Part shown: positions 45,535 through 54,673 of the stretch, in pieces | Layout: every line of letters begins with the position of its first letter | Numbering within the stretch: position 1 is the first letter of the stretch | Assembly (NCBI RefSeq): GCF_003952345.1 | Contig: NZ_CP034433.1 | Span: forward strand, 62,001-126,000 | Source of the DNA: Iodobacter ciconiae | Lineage (GTDB): Bacteria; Pseudomonadota; Gammaproteobacteria; Burkholderiales; Chitinibacteraceae | Reading direction: 5' to 3' | DNA: 64,000 nucleotides | Notes under the pieces: model-generated | What the model was told of the DNA's origin: nothing | The model's input: the letters and a program-made list of their open reading frames with translations, nothing else | Database searches by the model: none | Position numbers and translations under genes: made by a program

Positions 45535-46227
45535 TTAATCGGTAAGCCGCCTGGGGTCAGGGTAAATCATCGGGGCTGATTGTGCAGCCTTTTTGAGCGA
45601 TGGTGGAGGCGTAATGCCCATCGACATATAGATGCTGGTGAGTTTATCTACACCAATATTGGCAGGGCGTATCCATTCCTTGGGAATGTAGAGTAATCCT
45701 CCTCCGATAGGTACAGGGGCAGTGGGCACTAACACGGCCTGGTAGATGCGGCCTTCGATTTCGATTGGCTCGGGATTGGGCATCAGGGCCAGTACGGCAA
45801 CGCCATCGCCGCCAAACAAGCACCATACCGGGCTCATCGAGCCGATGTCTGCGTCTTCTTTTTGGTCGAGTAAGCTTACAAATCGATCAGCTGTATTGTA
45901 TAAAGTACCGATTACCGGAATTCGTCTGACTGTTTTATCAAGCAAATAGGCAAGATGCTTTTTAAGCTTTGATTGCACAATTATGCCTAGCGGGTAAATT
46001 GTGCCAATCAACATGGCCCAGCCGATTAAATAGCCCAGGACAGGGTGATCAACAATTGGTTGGCCGATCAGGGCAAACAGATGCCCAATCATGCTCTGGG
46101 GGCCAAGATAATTGTTGAGCAACTTTACTAGCCACGCCAGTAAAACCATTGTCAGTAAAAAAGGCAGAAGTGCTAACAGGCCAGCAAGCCAGGTGGTGAT
46201 TATTCTTTCGAGGCTACGCTTGAGCAT
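45535..46227 (-). CDS. DUF502 membrane protein
   Basis: 230 residues with two membrane helices near the N-terminus (WLAGLLALLPFLLTMVLLAW and LGYLIGWAMLIGTIYPLGII) and a cytoplasmic or peripheral C-terminal domain with RIPVIGTLYNTADRFV, TAPVPIGGGLLYIPKEWI and a Pro-rich tail. These match the DUF502 pattern, conserved in proteobacteria and of unknown function. The MetR-like regulator ends 184 bases upstream on the same strand, with an inverted repeat between; they may share a promoter. Confidence 0.82.
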   Translation of the reverse strand: MLKRSLERIITTWLAGLLALLPFLLTMVLLAWLVKLLNNYLGPQSMIGHLFALIGQPIVDHPVLGYLIGWAMLIGTIYPLGIIVQSKLKKHLAYLLDKTVRRIPVIGTLYNTADRFVSLLDQKEDADIGSMSPVWCLFGGDGVAVLALMPNPEPIEIEGRIYQAVLVPTAPVPIGGGLLYIPKEWIRPANIGVDKLTSIYMSMGITPPPSLKKAAQSAPMIYPDPRRLTD

Positions 46228-46270
46228 TGATGTTCCGGTGAGTTAAGTCAAAACGATGTGCTGCTATTTT

Positions 46271-46308
46271 AACCCTTGGCATGTATAGGCGGCTTAAAAC
46301 CAAGGGTT
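46271..46308. terminator. Inverted repeat between metR-like gene and DUF502 gene
   Basis: AACCCTTGG and CCAAGGGTT, nine perfect pairs with a 20-base loop. It may be a weak terminator of the metR-like gene, or a binding site upstream of the DUF502 gene; the sequence does not decide. Confidence 0.4.
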
Positions 46309-46411
46309 GAGATTAATTCTCTGGGGTTATGCACGGTCAGTGGGATTTATCAGATGTTCCATAAAAAGTGCTTTTTACAGTTTCTTTTTTACCAGGTATT
46401 TTTTTAAAAAC

Positions 46412-47347
46412 TTACAGCAAGGTCACTCCCGGCAGGTTGATGTGGCTGATTTCGCGCATGGTAACTACGAAGTCTCTGACAAAGGCGGTGTCAGCCTGTG
46501 CATTGTTGATGGCGGCATAAAGCTCTGATGTCAGGCCTTGCCCGGTAATCGGTTTAGCCACTACATAGCCACGCTCCAGATAATGCTGCACGCTCCAGCT
46601 GGGCAGGGCGGCGATGCCCCGGCGGCTGGCAACCAGTTGCAATATGGCAGCGGTCAGCTCGGTGGTGCGACGCTTGGGGTTGATGCCTGCGGGCTTTAAT
46701 ACTTTTCTGACCAGATCCAGCATATCGTCAGGCACGGGATAGCTAATTAGTGTGTAACTGGCAAAATCCTCAGCGTTTAAAAAGGGCTTATTTGCCAGCG
46801 GGTGATCCCTGGCGATCAGCGCAATCATTTCATAGCTAAATAGTGGCTGATAGCTGATGCCCGGCTCATCAGCCGTTTCAGACACAATTGCCAGATCGGC
46901 ACGATTTTCAAATAACAGCTGCACCGGGTCGGCATGAAAGCCGGACACGATATCCAGCTCGACTTCCGGCCAGTGCCCGCGAAAGTTGTCCATCGCTGGC
47001 ATCAGCCAGTCAAAACAGGTGTGGCATTCCACCGCAATACGCAGCTGCCCGGCTTCGCCTTCCCTTAATTTGGCAATATCGCGTTCGGTCTGATCAATGC
47101 GTGGCAAAAACTCACTCGCCAGCTGGGCCAGTTTTTCACCCGCCGGGGTGAGTTTCAGCGGGCTGGATTTACCGGGGACGGCTTTGCGGATGAGTAGCGG
47201 CAGCGCGTAGTGATCTTCTAAAAGGCGAATCTGGTGCGAGAGCGCCGATTGCGTCAGGTGCAAACGCTCTGCCGCGCGGGTCAGGCTGCCGGATTCGCGG
47301 ATGGCCAGCAGGGTTTTTAGATGGCGAAGTTCGAGTAAGGATTGCAT
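46412..47347 (-). CDS. metR: MetR-like LysR-family regulator
   Basis: 311 residues. Helix-turn-helix at ~20-40 in GSLTRAAERLHLTQSALSHQ; effector domain carrying VECHTCFDWLMPAMDNFR, SYQPLFSYEMIAL and LQLVASRRGIAALPSW, the last being typical of MetR. MetR with homocysteine activates metE and metH in methionine synthesis. Start at 47347 fits the family; the longer frame adds 32 unaligned residues. No met gene is adjacent; the divergent neighbour is a GAF protein. The symbol is therefore tentative. Confidence 0.82.
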   Translation of the reverse strand: MQSLLELRHLKTLLAIRESGSLTRAAERLHLTQSALSHQIRLLEDHYALPLLIRKAVPGKSSPLKLTPAGEKLAQLASEFLPRIDQTERDIAKLREGEAGQLRIAVECHTCFDWLMPAMDNFRGHWPEVELDIVSGFHADPVQLLFENRADLAIVSETADEPGISYQPLFSYEMIALIARDHPLANKPFLNAEDFASYTLISYPVPDDMLDLVRKVLKPAGINPKRRTTELTAAILQLVASRRGIAALPSWSVQHYLERGYVVAKPITGQGLTSELYAAINNAQADTAFVRDFVVTMREISHINLPGVTLL

Positions 47348-47490
47348 GGTAAGGGTGCTGTTTAACCTTTTAAAAACCAGGGGCCTGTTGAGCGTTTGAT
47401 TGCTGGCTCGGCGCAATTGCAGATCAAACGCTGGCAGATACAACTTTCAAGAGTATGATTAAATTTGTTACAAGCTAGACAGGATACGTT

Positions 47491-48000
47491 ATGCAGGTGC
47501 CAGTATTTCCTCCCGATGAAGCCCTACGTGTACAAACACTGCGTGAGCTGCTGATTCTGGATACGCCGCTTGAGCTGCGTTTTGATAACCTCACTCACGC
47601 CGCAGTGGCTTTTTTTCGTGTGCAAATTGCAATAGTCAGCCTGATTGATGCAGACCGGCAATGGTTTAAATCGGCTTGTGGCCTGGATATGAAAGAAACA
47701 CCCCGCGATATCTCTTTTTGCGGTCATGCTATTTTACAGGACGAAGTGTTTGTGGTTGAAGATGCTTTGCTGGATGAGCGCTTCTTTGATAACCCGCTTG
47801 TGACTGGCAGGCCCAGAATTCGTTTTTATGCCGGAGCACCCTTAAAAGCCAGCAATGGTCTGAATCTTGGTACGCTCTGCCTGATCGACCCTTCCCCCCG
47901 GAAACTGCAGGGTTTTGAAATAGAAATGCTGTCCGATATGGCAAGGCTGGTGGTGCAGGAGCTGGAGCGGCCGGAGCCTGGGGCTGAGGCGGTGGGGTAA
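47491..48000 (+). CDS. GAF-domain protein
   Basis: 169 residues that are almost entirely one GAF domain of the kind that opens with RVQTLRELLILDTPLELRFD and has FKSACGLDMKETPRDISFCG, then RFYAGAPLKASNGLNLGTLC. This is the small free-standing version of the N-terminal sensor often found before GGDEF or kinase domains; here no output domain follows and the stop is followed by AT-rich non-coding DNA. It could sense a small ligand and act through a partner. The product is divergent from the MetR-like gene across 143 bases. No ribosome site beyond AGACAGG. Confidence 0.85.
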   Translation: MQVPVFPPDEALRVQTLRELLILDTPLELRFDNLTHAAVAFFRVQIAIVSLIDADRQWFKSACGLDMKETPRDISFCGHAILQDEVFVVEDALLDERFFDNPLVTGRPRIRFYAGAPLKASNGLNLGTLCLIDPSPRKLQGFEIEMLSDMARLVVQELERPEPGAEAVG

Positions 48001-48182
48001 AAGCTTTGTATCTATGAGGTGATTATATATTTTACAAAAAAAGAAAGTGTAGTGTAAAATTTGGCTTGAAATGTAGTGTGCCAGTATAAATAATTCTAGC
48101 GATGAAAGTAAGAAATTTTCTTTGAAGATAGTGTTTTTACAGACAAGAACCTGTACTGCAATGGTGCATTTAGTCGATCAGG

Positions 48183-48585
48183 CTAATTTTGTGTATATGG
48201 CACCATGCCTTTATTTTTTTCGCTGTTTTCTTGTTCGAATTGATACCATGCAGCCAGTAATTGATGTCAGTCTGCCCAATCTTTAAACCGGCCTAAAGAG
48301 CACCCTGATGCCTGAATATGGCTTGCACTTCATTATAAAAACCTAGTGTATGTTTTTTAGAAAAAGAAACGGGCAATTGGTTTGCCAGGCCTAAATCATT
48401 TTTGCAGGTAAAGGTAAATAGAGTTTGTTATTATTCAAATCTGTGGGCAGAGTTTCTATACCTTTGATAAGATATTCGGATTGAAAATGAACCTTGCCAC
48501 TATCAATACTAATAAACCCTTTGCAGCCAGGATCATTAATCATAAAATCAATAGTTTTAATAATATCGCTTAATTTGGCTTTCAC
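48183..48585 (-). pseudogene. UPF0158-family gene with frameshifts and a stop
   Basis: The first frame (from ATG at 48585) reads MKAKLSDIIKTIDFM, then FISIDSGKVHFQSEYLIKG and KLYLPLPAKMI and stops at 48391. Shifting frame gives LGFYNEVQAIFRHQGAL from ~48370 to ~48290; shifting again gives SLGRFKDWAD, an in-frame stop, then HQLLAAWYQFEQENSE down to a stop at 48183-48185. The order matches UPF0158 proteins: N-terminal strand pair with conserved Gly, LP pair, and the C-terminal GxxRFKD...WYxF signature. So a ~134-residue gene carries two frameshifts and a nonsense codon. The family is of unknown function. The call rests on pattern recall, not an alignment. Confidence 0.55.
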
Positions 48586-49224
48586 AGCTATTGCCCCGCT
48601 ATGTATATTTTTTTAAGGGATAATTTATAATTAGTATTAACTCTATGTAATTTTTAGTGATAAAGAAATGATTAATATACTTGCCATCCTAATAATATTG
48701 CAATAACTATTTTACTTTGGTTTGTATAGTTATGTATAAAAATTACATATGCTTAGGCAGGCACGAGCCTGTTTGTTTTGTTACTTTAGAGCTGTGTTTT
48801 TTTGAGGAATATAGCCGATTGTAATTATCCGGCATCTGGCCGGATGATAGGTAAAAGCATTTTTGACAGGGAGTAATTTTTTAAAGCTGATTGTTTGTAA
48901 AAAATGCTGGCTGGTCACGCATTTTTCAATGTGCTGTTAAATTTTATTTGATTCTTAATATATTCTTTGTGATCTATTTTATGTTGTTGTCATTTTTGGC
49001 ATTTTAGAAAAGCTAAGATAAAAAAATCTTTTCAATGAGGCTTATTGTTTTTTATTTGTAATTTATGGTTGAGGTTCCGTGGCTTGTATTGATAATAGCA
49101 TTTCTGCTTCTATGCTTTTGCCCCATTTTTCAATTTGGCAGAAACGGATATTTTTAGGGCTTTGGTTTTTTTATCTGTGGTTTGTGAGGCTCGCCCGGCA
49201 TCGGGGCGATTTAAATGGCGTTTA
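48586..49224. other. AT-rich intergenic region, 639 bases
   Basis: Between the UPF0158 remnant and the stop of the UbiH-type gene. Poly-T and poly-A rich. A short frame at 49079-49282 overlaps the UbiH 3' end and has no family features, so I do not count it. No RNA gene or terminator with a strong stem was found. Confidence 0.45.
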
Positions 49225-50394
49225 TTACCTTGCACCAAACACCATCCGTTTTGCAAAGCCCTTTCTTAGCCAGCTTATTTGATCCATGGCAATCAGCCCC
49301 AGGCTGCGGCCATGTTTGAGTAAGGGGCCGGGGTGGTCGAAATAGGTGATCAGGCCGTCGGTAAAATGTGTGACCAGATCGGCATCTTTTTTGCGCAGGC
49401 GAGCATAACGGGCCAGTTGCGCTGCTTCGCCAATTTCATCCTGGCGGGTAGATATTATCAGCTCGGCCAGTGTTGTGGCGTCACGCAGGCCCAGATTCAG
49501 GCCCTGTCCTGCTACGGGGTGCAGTGTTTGCGCTGCATTGCCGATTAAGACGACACGGCGGCCCACCACGGAATTGAGCGTTTTTAAAGCCAGCGGCCAG
49601 CTGGCGCGGGAAGCCACGCTGCTAAACCCTGCGATACGGCCAGAAAACCGCCTGCTGACTTCCTGTATAAAATCGTCTTCACTCATGGCTAAGCGTTTGC
49701 TGGCAAGCTCGGGGGATTGCGGCCAGACAAGGGTGAAGTCTTTTCCATTAGGCAAGAGCGCCATGGTGGTATCGTTGGCAAAGCGCTCATAGGCCATGCC
49801 GCCATGCGGCTCGCTGGGCGTGAGCTTAGCAAGGATGGCGTGCTGATGATACGGCTTGATGGTCTGGATAATATCGTCCAGCTGGCTGATCAGCTGGCCG
49901 CCATCGGCAAGCACCACAAGGCGGGCGGTGAGCTGCTCTTCTCCCTTGGGGCCGTCGATTTTAATCTGCGCAAAGCGGGCCAGCCGCGTGATTTTGCTGA
50001 CACGATAGCCTAGTGCTGCCTTGGCTGTGCTTTCGCTGAGCGTGTTAAAAGCGCGGCGGGCCAGCTTGTCATAGTCCACCACAAAACCTAAGGCGGGCAG
50101 GCCCAGCTCGCTGGCTAACAGCTCGGTGCGGCCGATTGTGCCCTGCTGCGAGATATGCACTTTGGTGATGGCTGTTGCGGTAAGCTCTTCTCCCCATAAA
50201 CCCACTCTGTCCAGCGCTTCAAAGCTGGCCCAGGATAAGGCCAGCGCGCGCGGGTCGGCTTCAATTCTGGGTTTTGCATCAACCAGCAGGGCATTAATGC
50301 CGGCCGCTGCCAGCCTTTGTACGACCAAAGCGCCAATCGGGCCACCGCCAACAATCAGCACGTCTACATGGAGGGGGAGTTTTTCTAAGAGCAT
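49225..50394 (-). CDS. UbiH/UbiI-type FAD monooxygenase (ubiquinone synthesis)
   Basis: 389 residues. FAD-binding start HVDVLIVGGGPIGALVVQRL with Gly-x-Gly-x-x-Gly, the aromatic hydroxylase middle region VVLADGGQLISQLD, and the ribityl-binding motif GNAAQTLHPVAGQGLNLGLRD that marks the UbiH/VisC group. These hydroxylate the ubiquinone ring in the cytoplasmic complex. Start at 50394 has AGGTCG close by; a TTG at 50421 would add nine residues. The order pepP then ubiH matches the pepP-ubiH unit of E. coli, but ~195 bases including a deleted R1 copy separate the two here. Whether it is UbiH, UbiI or UbiF cannot be decided. Confidence 0.85.
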   Translation of the reverse strand: MLLEKLPLHVDVLIVGGGPIGALVVQRLAAAGINALLVDAKPRIEADPRALALSWASFEALDRVGLWGEELTATAITKVHISQQGTIGRTELLASELGLPALGFVVDYDKLARRAFNTLSESTAKAALGYRVSKITRLARFAQIKIDGPKGEEQLTARLVVLADGGQLISQLDDIIQTIKPYHQHAILAKLTPSEPHGGMAYERFANDTTMALLPNGKDFTLVWPQSPELASKRLAMSEDDFIQEVSRRFSGRIAGFSSVASRASWPLALKTLNSVVGRRVVLIGNAAQTLHPVAGQGLNLGLRDATTLAELIISTRQDEIGEAAQLARYARLRKKDADLVTHFTDGLITYFDHPGPLLKHGRSLGLIAMDQISWLRKGFAKRMVFGAR

Positions 50395-50456
50395 ATCGAC
50401 CTGATGAAAAATTTGAGGCAAGGGATGAGTTTAAGGTCATAAGCAGGGAGGATGAA

Positions 50457-50562
50457 ACCCCATACATGCTAACAAAATTGTTTTTATTAGCAAATAGCCA
50501 AAAAATGTTGTGACGGCGCTCTTTGTATGGGGCTTTTGACTTTGGTTAAGCGCATATGGGGT
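50457..50562 (+). repeat. R1 element, deletion derivative with both ends (copy 5)
   Basis: Only 106 bases. Left terminal ACCCCATACATGCTAAC (50457-50473) and right terminal GTTAAGCGCATATGGGGT (50545-50562) form imperfect inverted repeats, with the left-end internal block (TTGTTTTTATTAGCAAATAG) kept. The interior blocks present in full copies are lost. It sits between pepP and the UbiH-type gene. Confidence 0.7.
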
Positions 50563-50589
50563 ACACTCGCCATGCGAACAATACATGCC

Positions 50590-51885
50590 TTACCTTGCCA
50601 TAATCGCTTCAATTTCTGCTACGGTTTTTGGGCAGCTGGCGTTCAGGTTTTCCATGCCGTCTTTGGTAATCAGTACGTCGTCCTCAATGCGCACACCGAT
50701 ATTTTCAAAGTGCTTGGGCACATTGGCGGCAGGGCGGATGTAAAAGCCGGGCTCTACCGTCATGACCATGCCGGCTTCCAGGTTACGCCATTCACCTTTG
50801 ATTTTGTAAGCGCCTGCATCGTGCACATCAAGGCCCATCCAGTGCCCGGTGTTGTGCATATAAAACTGCTTATAGCTCAGCGATTCAAGTACGCCATCCA
50901 GCGAGCCTTGCAATAAGCCCAAATCGATCATCCCCTGAGCCAATACACGCACAGCTGCTTCGTGTGGCGCGTTCCAGCTTTTGCCTGCGCGGCAAGCATC
51001 GAGCGCGGCGTATTGGGCGGCTAGTGTGACTTCGTATACATCTTTTTGCGGGCCGCTGAATTTGCCGTTTACCGGGAAGGTGCGGGTGATATCGGAGGCG
51101 TAGCCACCGATTTCGCAGCCTGCATCAATCAGCAGTAAATCGCCGTCGTTCATGCGTTGATTATTTTCGCCATAATGCAGGCAGGTGGCATTCGCGCCCG
51201 ATGCCACAATGCTGGAGTAAGCAGGAAAGCGGCTGCCCTGGCGGTAATAATCGTGCAGAATTTCGGCTTCTACTTCGTATTCCATTTGCCCCGGGCGGGC
51301 AAAGCGCATGGCACGGATATGCGCTGCAGAGTTAATCAGCCCCGCTTTACGTAACAGTGCGATTTCAAATTCATCTTTAAATAAGCGCATTTCGGCGATG
51401 GTGCTGCGTATATCGGCGATTTCATTCGGGGCGGTTACACCGCTGCGCACTTTAGCGCGCACGCCGTTTACCCAGCTCGCTACCCGGCTGTCCCATGCGG
51501 CATTGTGGCCAAAGGTGGTATGTAAACGTGGCTGATTTTGTAAGAGTTCGATCATTTTCTGGTCGAGCTCTTCAATTGAATAGGCTGCATCAAAATTAAA
51601 CTGCTCACGGGCGGCATCAGGGCCGTGACGGTAGCCATCCCAGATTTCGCGCTCTAAGTCCTTGGGGCGGCAAAACAGGATATTCTGAGTGCTTTCTGCA
51701 CCAATAATTTGTACGAATACGGCATCTGCTTCGTTAAAGCCAGTCAGGTAATAAAAGCTGGAATCATAGCGAAACGGATAAGTTGAATCGGCATTGCGAA
51801 TGACTTCTGTTGTGTTCGGAACAATAACCACACCGGCAGCTAAGCGTGTGGACAAGATGGCACGGCGGGTTATGTAAGGCTGCAT
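50590..51885 (-). CDS. pepP: Xaa-Pro aminopeptidase P
   Basis: 431 residues, pita-bread metalloprotease that releases N-terminal residues before proline using two Mn ions. Metal ligands: Asp in DAGCEIGGYASDITRTF, His in HNTGHWMGLDVHD, Glu in MVMTVEPGFYI and GVRIEDDVLIT. N-terminal AMP_N domain begins MQPYITRRAILSTRLAAG. Start at 51885 is where the family begins; a longer 5' extension in the frame has no match. It precedes the UbiH-type gene. The stop is at 50590. Confidence 0.93.
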   Translation of the reverse strand: MQPYITRRAILSTRLAAGVVIVPNTTEVIRNADSTYPFRYDSSFYYLTGFNEADAVFVQIIGAESTQNILFCRPKDLEREIWDGYRHGPDAAREQFNFDAAYSIEELDQKMIELLQNQPRLHTTFGHNAAWDSRVASWVNGVRAKVRSGVTAPNEIADIRSTIAEMRLFKDEFEIALLRKAGLINSAAHIRAMRFARPGQMEYEVEAEILHDYYRQGSRFPAYSSIVASGANATCLHYGENNQRMNDGDLLLIDAGCEIGGYASDITRTFPVNGKFSGPQKDVYEVTLAAQYAALDACRAGKSWNAPHEAAVRVLAQGMIDLGLLQGSLDGVLESLSYKQFYMHNTGHWMGLDVHDAGAYKIKGEWRNLEAGMVMTVEPGFYIRPAANVPKHFENIGVRIEDDVLITKDGMENLNASCPKTVAEIEAIMAR

Positions 51886-52140
51886 GGATGGCTTTCCCAA
51901 AGAAGGTAGGCAGATTATACGGCGAGGCGCAGCACAGTGCGTATTTTTACTTACCTGCGGGAGATATTGTGCACTGCCATATAAGCCAGGCCTTGAAATA
52001 CAGAGATTCCGGGATGAAATCGGAGCGTTGCCCAGTGACAATCGGTGGGCAATATACCTTCCCAAGGGCGATCGGCATTTGTGTCCGGTGCACGTTTATG
52101 GCGATGGATTCGTAAAGCGGGCTAAATTTTAGATATACCA

Positions 52141-52196
52141 GGGTTTATTGATATTTGATGTTTTGCAGCCAGTGCAGCTTGGATATCAATAAACCC
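52141..52196. terminator. Long-arm hairpin downstream of the YebC gene
   Basis: Perfect 14-bp stem GGGTTTATTGATAT / ATATCAATAAACCC with a 28-base loop, placed in the gap between the YebC-type gene and pepP. A terminator or mRNA 3' hairpin; no T-run on either side. Confidence 0.55.
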
Positions 52197-52266
52197 CGAT
52201 CTTTAACGCAGTAAAGCTGCCAGGGCACTTGCGCTGTGTGGAGATTTTTGTTTTATACGGGGTGGA

Positions 52267-52995
52267 TTACTCTTCGTCCATCACGGCCGTAGTGTATACC
52301 GCCTGTGCGTCGTCGAGGTTTTCCAGCATATCGAGCAGTTTTTGCATCTTAGCCACGTCATCTCCCAGAATCTCGGTTTCGGCCTGTGGCTTCATGGTGA
52401 CTTCGCCCATTTCTGCTTTAAAGCCGGCTTTTTCCAGCGCTTCTTTTACGGTGATAAATTCGTAAGGCGGGGTGATCACTTCGATTGAGCCATCATCATT
52501 GGTGATGATGTCATCCGCTCCTGCTTCCAGAGCGACTTCCATTAAGGCGTCTTCCGGTGTGCCCGGGGCAAAAATCAGCGTGCCACAGTGTTTAAACTGG
52601 AATGATACGCAGCCGTCTGCTCCCATATTGCCGCCGCATTTGGCAAAGGCATGGCGTACTTCGGCCACGGTACGCACGCGGTTATCGGTCAGGCAGTCAA
52701 TCATCACGGCTGCGCCGCCGATGCCGTAACCTTCGTAACGGCATTCAACGTAATCCACACCTTCCATATTGCCCGAGCCGCGCTCAACAGCACGTTGCAC
52801 ATTGTCTTTTGGCATATTTGCGTCGTAGGCTTTATCAATGGCCAGACGTAAACGCGGATTGGTTTCAATTTCGCCGCCGCCCATTTTGGCTGCAACGGTA
52901 ATTTCTTTAATCAGACGGGTAAAGAGCTGGCCGCGTTTGGCGTCCTGGCGACCTTTACGATGCTGAATATTTGCCCACTTTGAGTGACCTGCCAT
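52267..52995 (-). CDS. YebC/PmpR-family protein (TACO1-like)
   Basis: 242 residues. It starts [20 protein letters not shown], the invariant opening of the family, and has the three-domain shape with [20 protein letters not shown] and [16 protein letters not shown]. These proteins were named transcription regulators, and newer work links them to relieving ribosome stalls at proline stretches; which applies here is not known. Single gene. A strong hairpin follows it at 52141. No operon partner. Confidence 0.92.
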   Translation of the reverse strand: MAGHSKWANIQHRKGRQDAKRGQLFTRLIKEITVAAKMGGGEIETNPRLRLAIDKAYDANMPKDNVQRAVERGSGNMEGVDYVECRYEGYGIGGAAVMIDCLTDNRVRTVAEVRHAFAKCGGNMGADGCVSFQFKHCGTLIFAPGTPEDALMEVALEAGADDIITNDDGSIEVITPPYEFITVKEALEKAGFKAEMGEVTMKPQAETEILGDDVAKMQKLLDMLENLDDAQAVYTTAVMDEE

Positions 52996-53368
52996 GCTCG
53001 AATGTCCTGTTAAAGCCGAAGTTTAATGGCAGATTTTAGCAGAGAGAGGACAGAAGGAGGAGAGGGGGAGAGATTGGCTATGGCGGATTGGGTAAAAAAG
53101 CTGTGTATTTGCTTGATCTGGGGCAAATAGCGATCTTATCGCAGAGGCTGGGGACTTAATCTACAGTCTTGCAGCAGCTATATTAATGATTGGTTTTTTG
53201 TGCGCTCAGGCTATGGATTAAACATCCCCGGCAGAGCCTCTTTTTAGGTGTTGCTGGTTATTGGCATCGCTTGAATGACAAAAAAGCCGCAGCTGCGGCT
53301 TTTTTCTAAAATATCTATCGTGTGATATTTACCCAAATAGCAATTGAGCACCGGATTATTTTGATATT
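52996..53368. other. Intergenic region with one strong terminator
   Basis: 373 bases between the YebC start and the ohr stop. Apart from the terminator at 53280 no gene, RNA or repeat was seen; the YebC promoter lies at its left end, including an AGGAGGAGAGGGGGAGAG purine run at 53056. Confidence 0.5.
53280..53305. terminator. Rho-independent terminator after ohr
   Basis: AAAAAAGCCGCAGCTGCGGCTTTTTT is an 11-bp self-complementary stem with an AGCT centre and A/T tails, working in both directions; the ohr stop is 63 bases away. Confidence 0.9.
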
Positions 53369-53788
53369 TTATAAAACGGTAAGGGTTACTTCGATATTGC
53401 CGCGAGTGGCATTGGAGTAAGGGCAGACTTCATGCGCTTTATTGACGAGTGCTTCAGTCGCGCTGCGCTCCATTCCCGGAACAGAGATATTCAGGGCCAC
53501 TTGCAAACCAAACCCGCCCTGGCCATTCGGGCCAATTCCCACCAGGCCATTGACTGATGTTGCTGCTGGCAGTGCAATTTTTTCTGCTGCAGCCACAAAC
53601 TTCATTGCGCCAATAAAGCAGGCAGAATAACCAGCGGCAAACATTTGCTCGGGATTTGTGCCCTCGCCGCCTGCGCCGCCTAGCTCTTTAGGAGTGCTTA
53701 GTTGCACATCAAGTTTTTGATCGTCAGAAGTAGCGCGGCCATCGCGCCCGCCCGTTACTGTTGCATTGGCTGTGTAAAGAATGTGCAT
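53369..53788 (-). CDS. ohr: Organic hydroperoxide resistance protein (Ohr)
   Basis: 139-residue thiol peroxidase of the Ohr/OsmC family. Two catalytic cysteines: Cys57 in [14 protein letters not shown] and Cys122 in [15 protein letters not shown], the latter being the Ohr form of the second motif. The conserved Arg in GGRDGRATS and the glycine-rich [12 protein letters not shown] fit. It reduces lipid and organic hydroperoxides using lipoylated partners. The gene lies downstream of OhrR on the same strand; the 118-base gap contains a candidate OhrR operator. A terminator follows. Confidence 0.95.
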   Translation of the reverse strand: MHILYTANATVTGGRDGRATSDDQKLDVQLSTPKELGGAGGEGTNPEQMFAAGYSACFIGAMKFVAAAEKIALPAATSVNGLVGIGPNGQGGFGLQVALNISVPGMERSATEALVNKAHEVCPYSNATRGNIEVTLTVL

Positions 53789-53832
53789 GTGATGCTCCCT
53801 GGTTTGAAAGTGTTGTACGATAAATTGACTAT

Positions 53833-53857
53833 ATTACACAATTAAATAGTGTGCAAT
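53833..53857. promoter_or_regulatory. Candidate OhrR operator before ohr
   Basis: ATTACACA (53833-53840) and TGTGCAAT (53850-53857) are eight-base arms with one mismatch, spaced by nine bases, centred in the 118-base gap between ohrR and ohr. OhrR sites in other bacteria are AT-rich inverted repeats at such positions; this resemblance is inferred, not matched to a known box. Confidence 0.6.
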
Positions 53858-53906
53858 ATATATTACGCAAAAGGCTCAAAAGGGGATGATGGGGGATTGC
53901 CAGGGG

Positions 53907-54350
53907 CTAGAGCTGCGTGTTCAGATCATTGCGAATCTGAACCAGCTGGCTGCGCAGCTGCATCAGGGTATCTTTGCTCTGCCCGCTGGCGCACATCAGT
54001 TGTACAGGGATTGCCCGGGCGGCTTCTTTAAGCGCTTTGCCATCGGGCGTGAGGGTAATCCGTACCTGGCGCTCGTCTGCCGTATCGCGCTGGCGGCTAA
54101 TTAAGGCAGCATTTTCCATTCGCTTTAGCAGCGGTGTTAAGGTGCCGGAATCCAGAAACAGTGCTTCGCCGATATCTTTCACCAAGATATCATCTTGTTG
54201 CCATAGCACTAACATAACTAGATACTGAGGGTAAGTAAGGCCAATCTTTGCAAGCAGTGGTTTGTAAGCCTTTGTCACCGCCAGCGAGGCGGAGTAGAGG
54301 GAAAAGCAAAATTGCTTATCAAGACAGAGCAGGTCTGAATCTGGTTCCAT
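53907..54350 (-). CDS. ohrR: Organic hydroperoxide-sensing regulator (OhrR, MarR family)
   Basis: 147 residues. Starts MEPDSDLLCLDKQFCFSLYSAS; Cys15 is in the conserved peroxide-sensing position. The winged helix is at ~55-95 (VKDIGEALFLDSGTLTPLLK) with the wing RDTADERQVRITLTPDG. The longer frame upstream adds 26 residues with no match. Represses ohr until hydroperoxides oxidise the cysteine. Downstream of it in the same direction comes ohr. All key residues are intact. Confidence 0.93.
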   Translation of the reverse strand: MEPDSDLLCLDKQFCFSLYSASLAVTKAYKPLLAKIGLTYPQYLVMLVLWQQDDILVKDIGEALFLDSGTLTPLLKRMENAALISRQRDTADERQVRITLTPDGKALKEAARAIPVQLMCASGQSKDTLMQLRSQLVQIRNDLNTQL

Positions 54351-54673
54351 TGTTTTTTCAGGCAGGGGTATGGTGGCAGGTGCTAGTTTAGCAAGCTTGG
54401 CAGCAAGTATGATCAAATTTATAAACACAAGCTGATTAAGTTTGGCGAAATACCTGGTTAATCTGGGCCTTGCGGGGCGCAGATGATTCGCTGTTTGTAA
54501 ATATTTCCTGTTATTTCTGCTGTCTTACTCTACTGAATGCAAGTCATTACGCACGAAATATGTAGCAAATTGCCCAGTGCCTATTTTTACACAGAGTCTG
54601 CATATTGGGGCTTGGCCTTGAAGGCTTGGCAATATTGTTTTTTTATCTTTTAGCTTTTAATTTAAAACGGCCT
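54351..54673. other. Intergenic, 323 bases, divergent promoters
   Basis: Between ohrR and the divergent exonuclease gene. No gene or repeat was recognised. A 20-codon extension before 54674 in the exonuclease frame is hydrophobic and unrelated to the fold, so it is left out. Confidence 0.45.

Noticed and set aside
49079..49282. A small plus-strand frame overlapping the 3' end of the UbiH-type gene
   Set aside because: No family match, weak start and large overlap with a real gene on the other strand.
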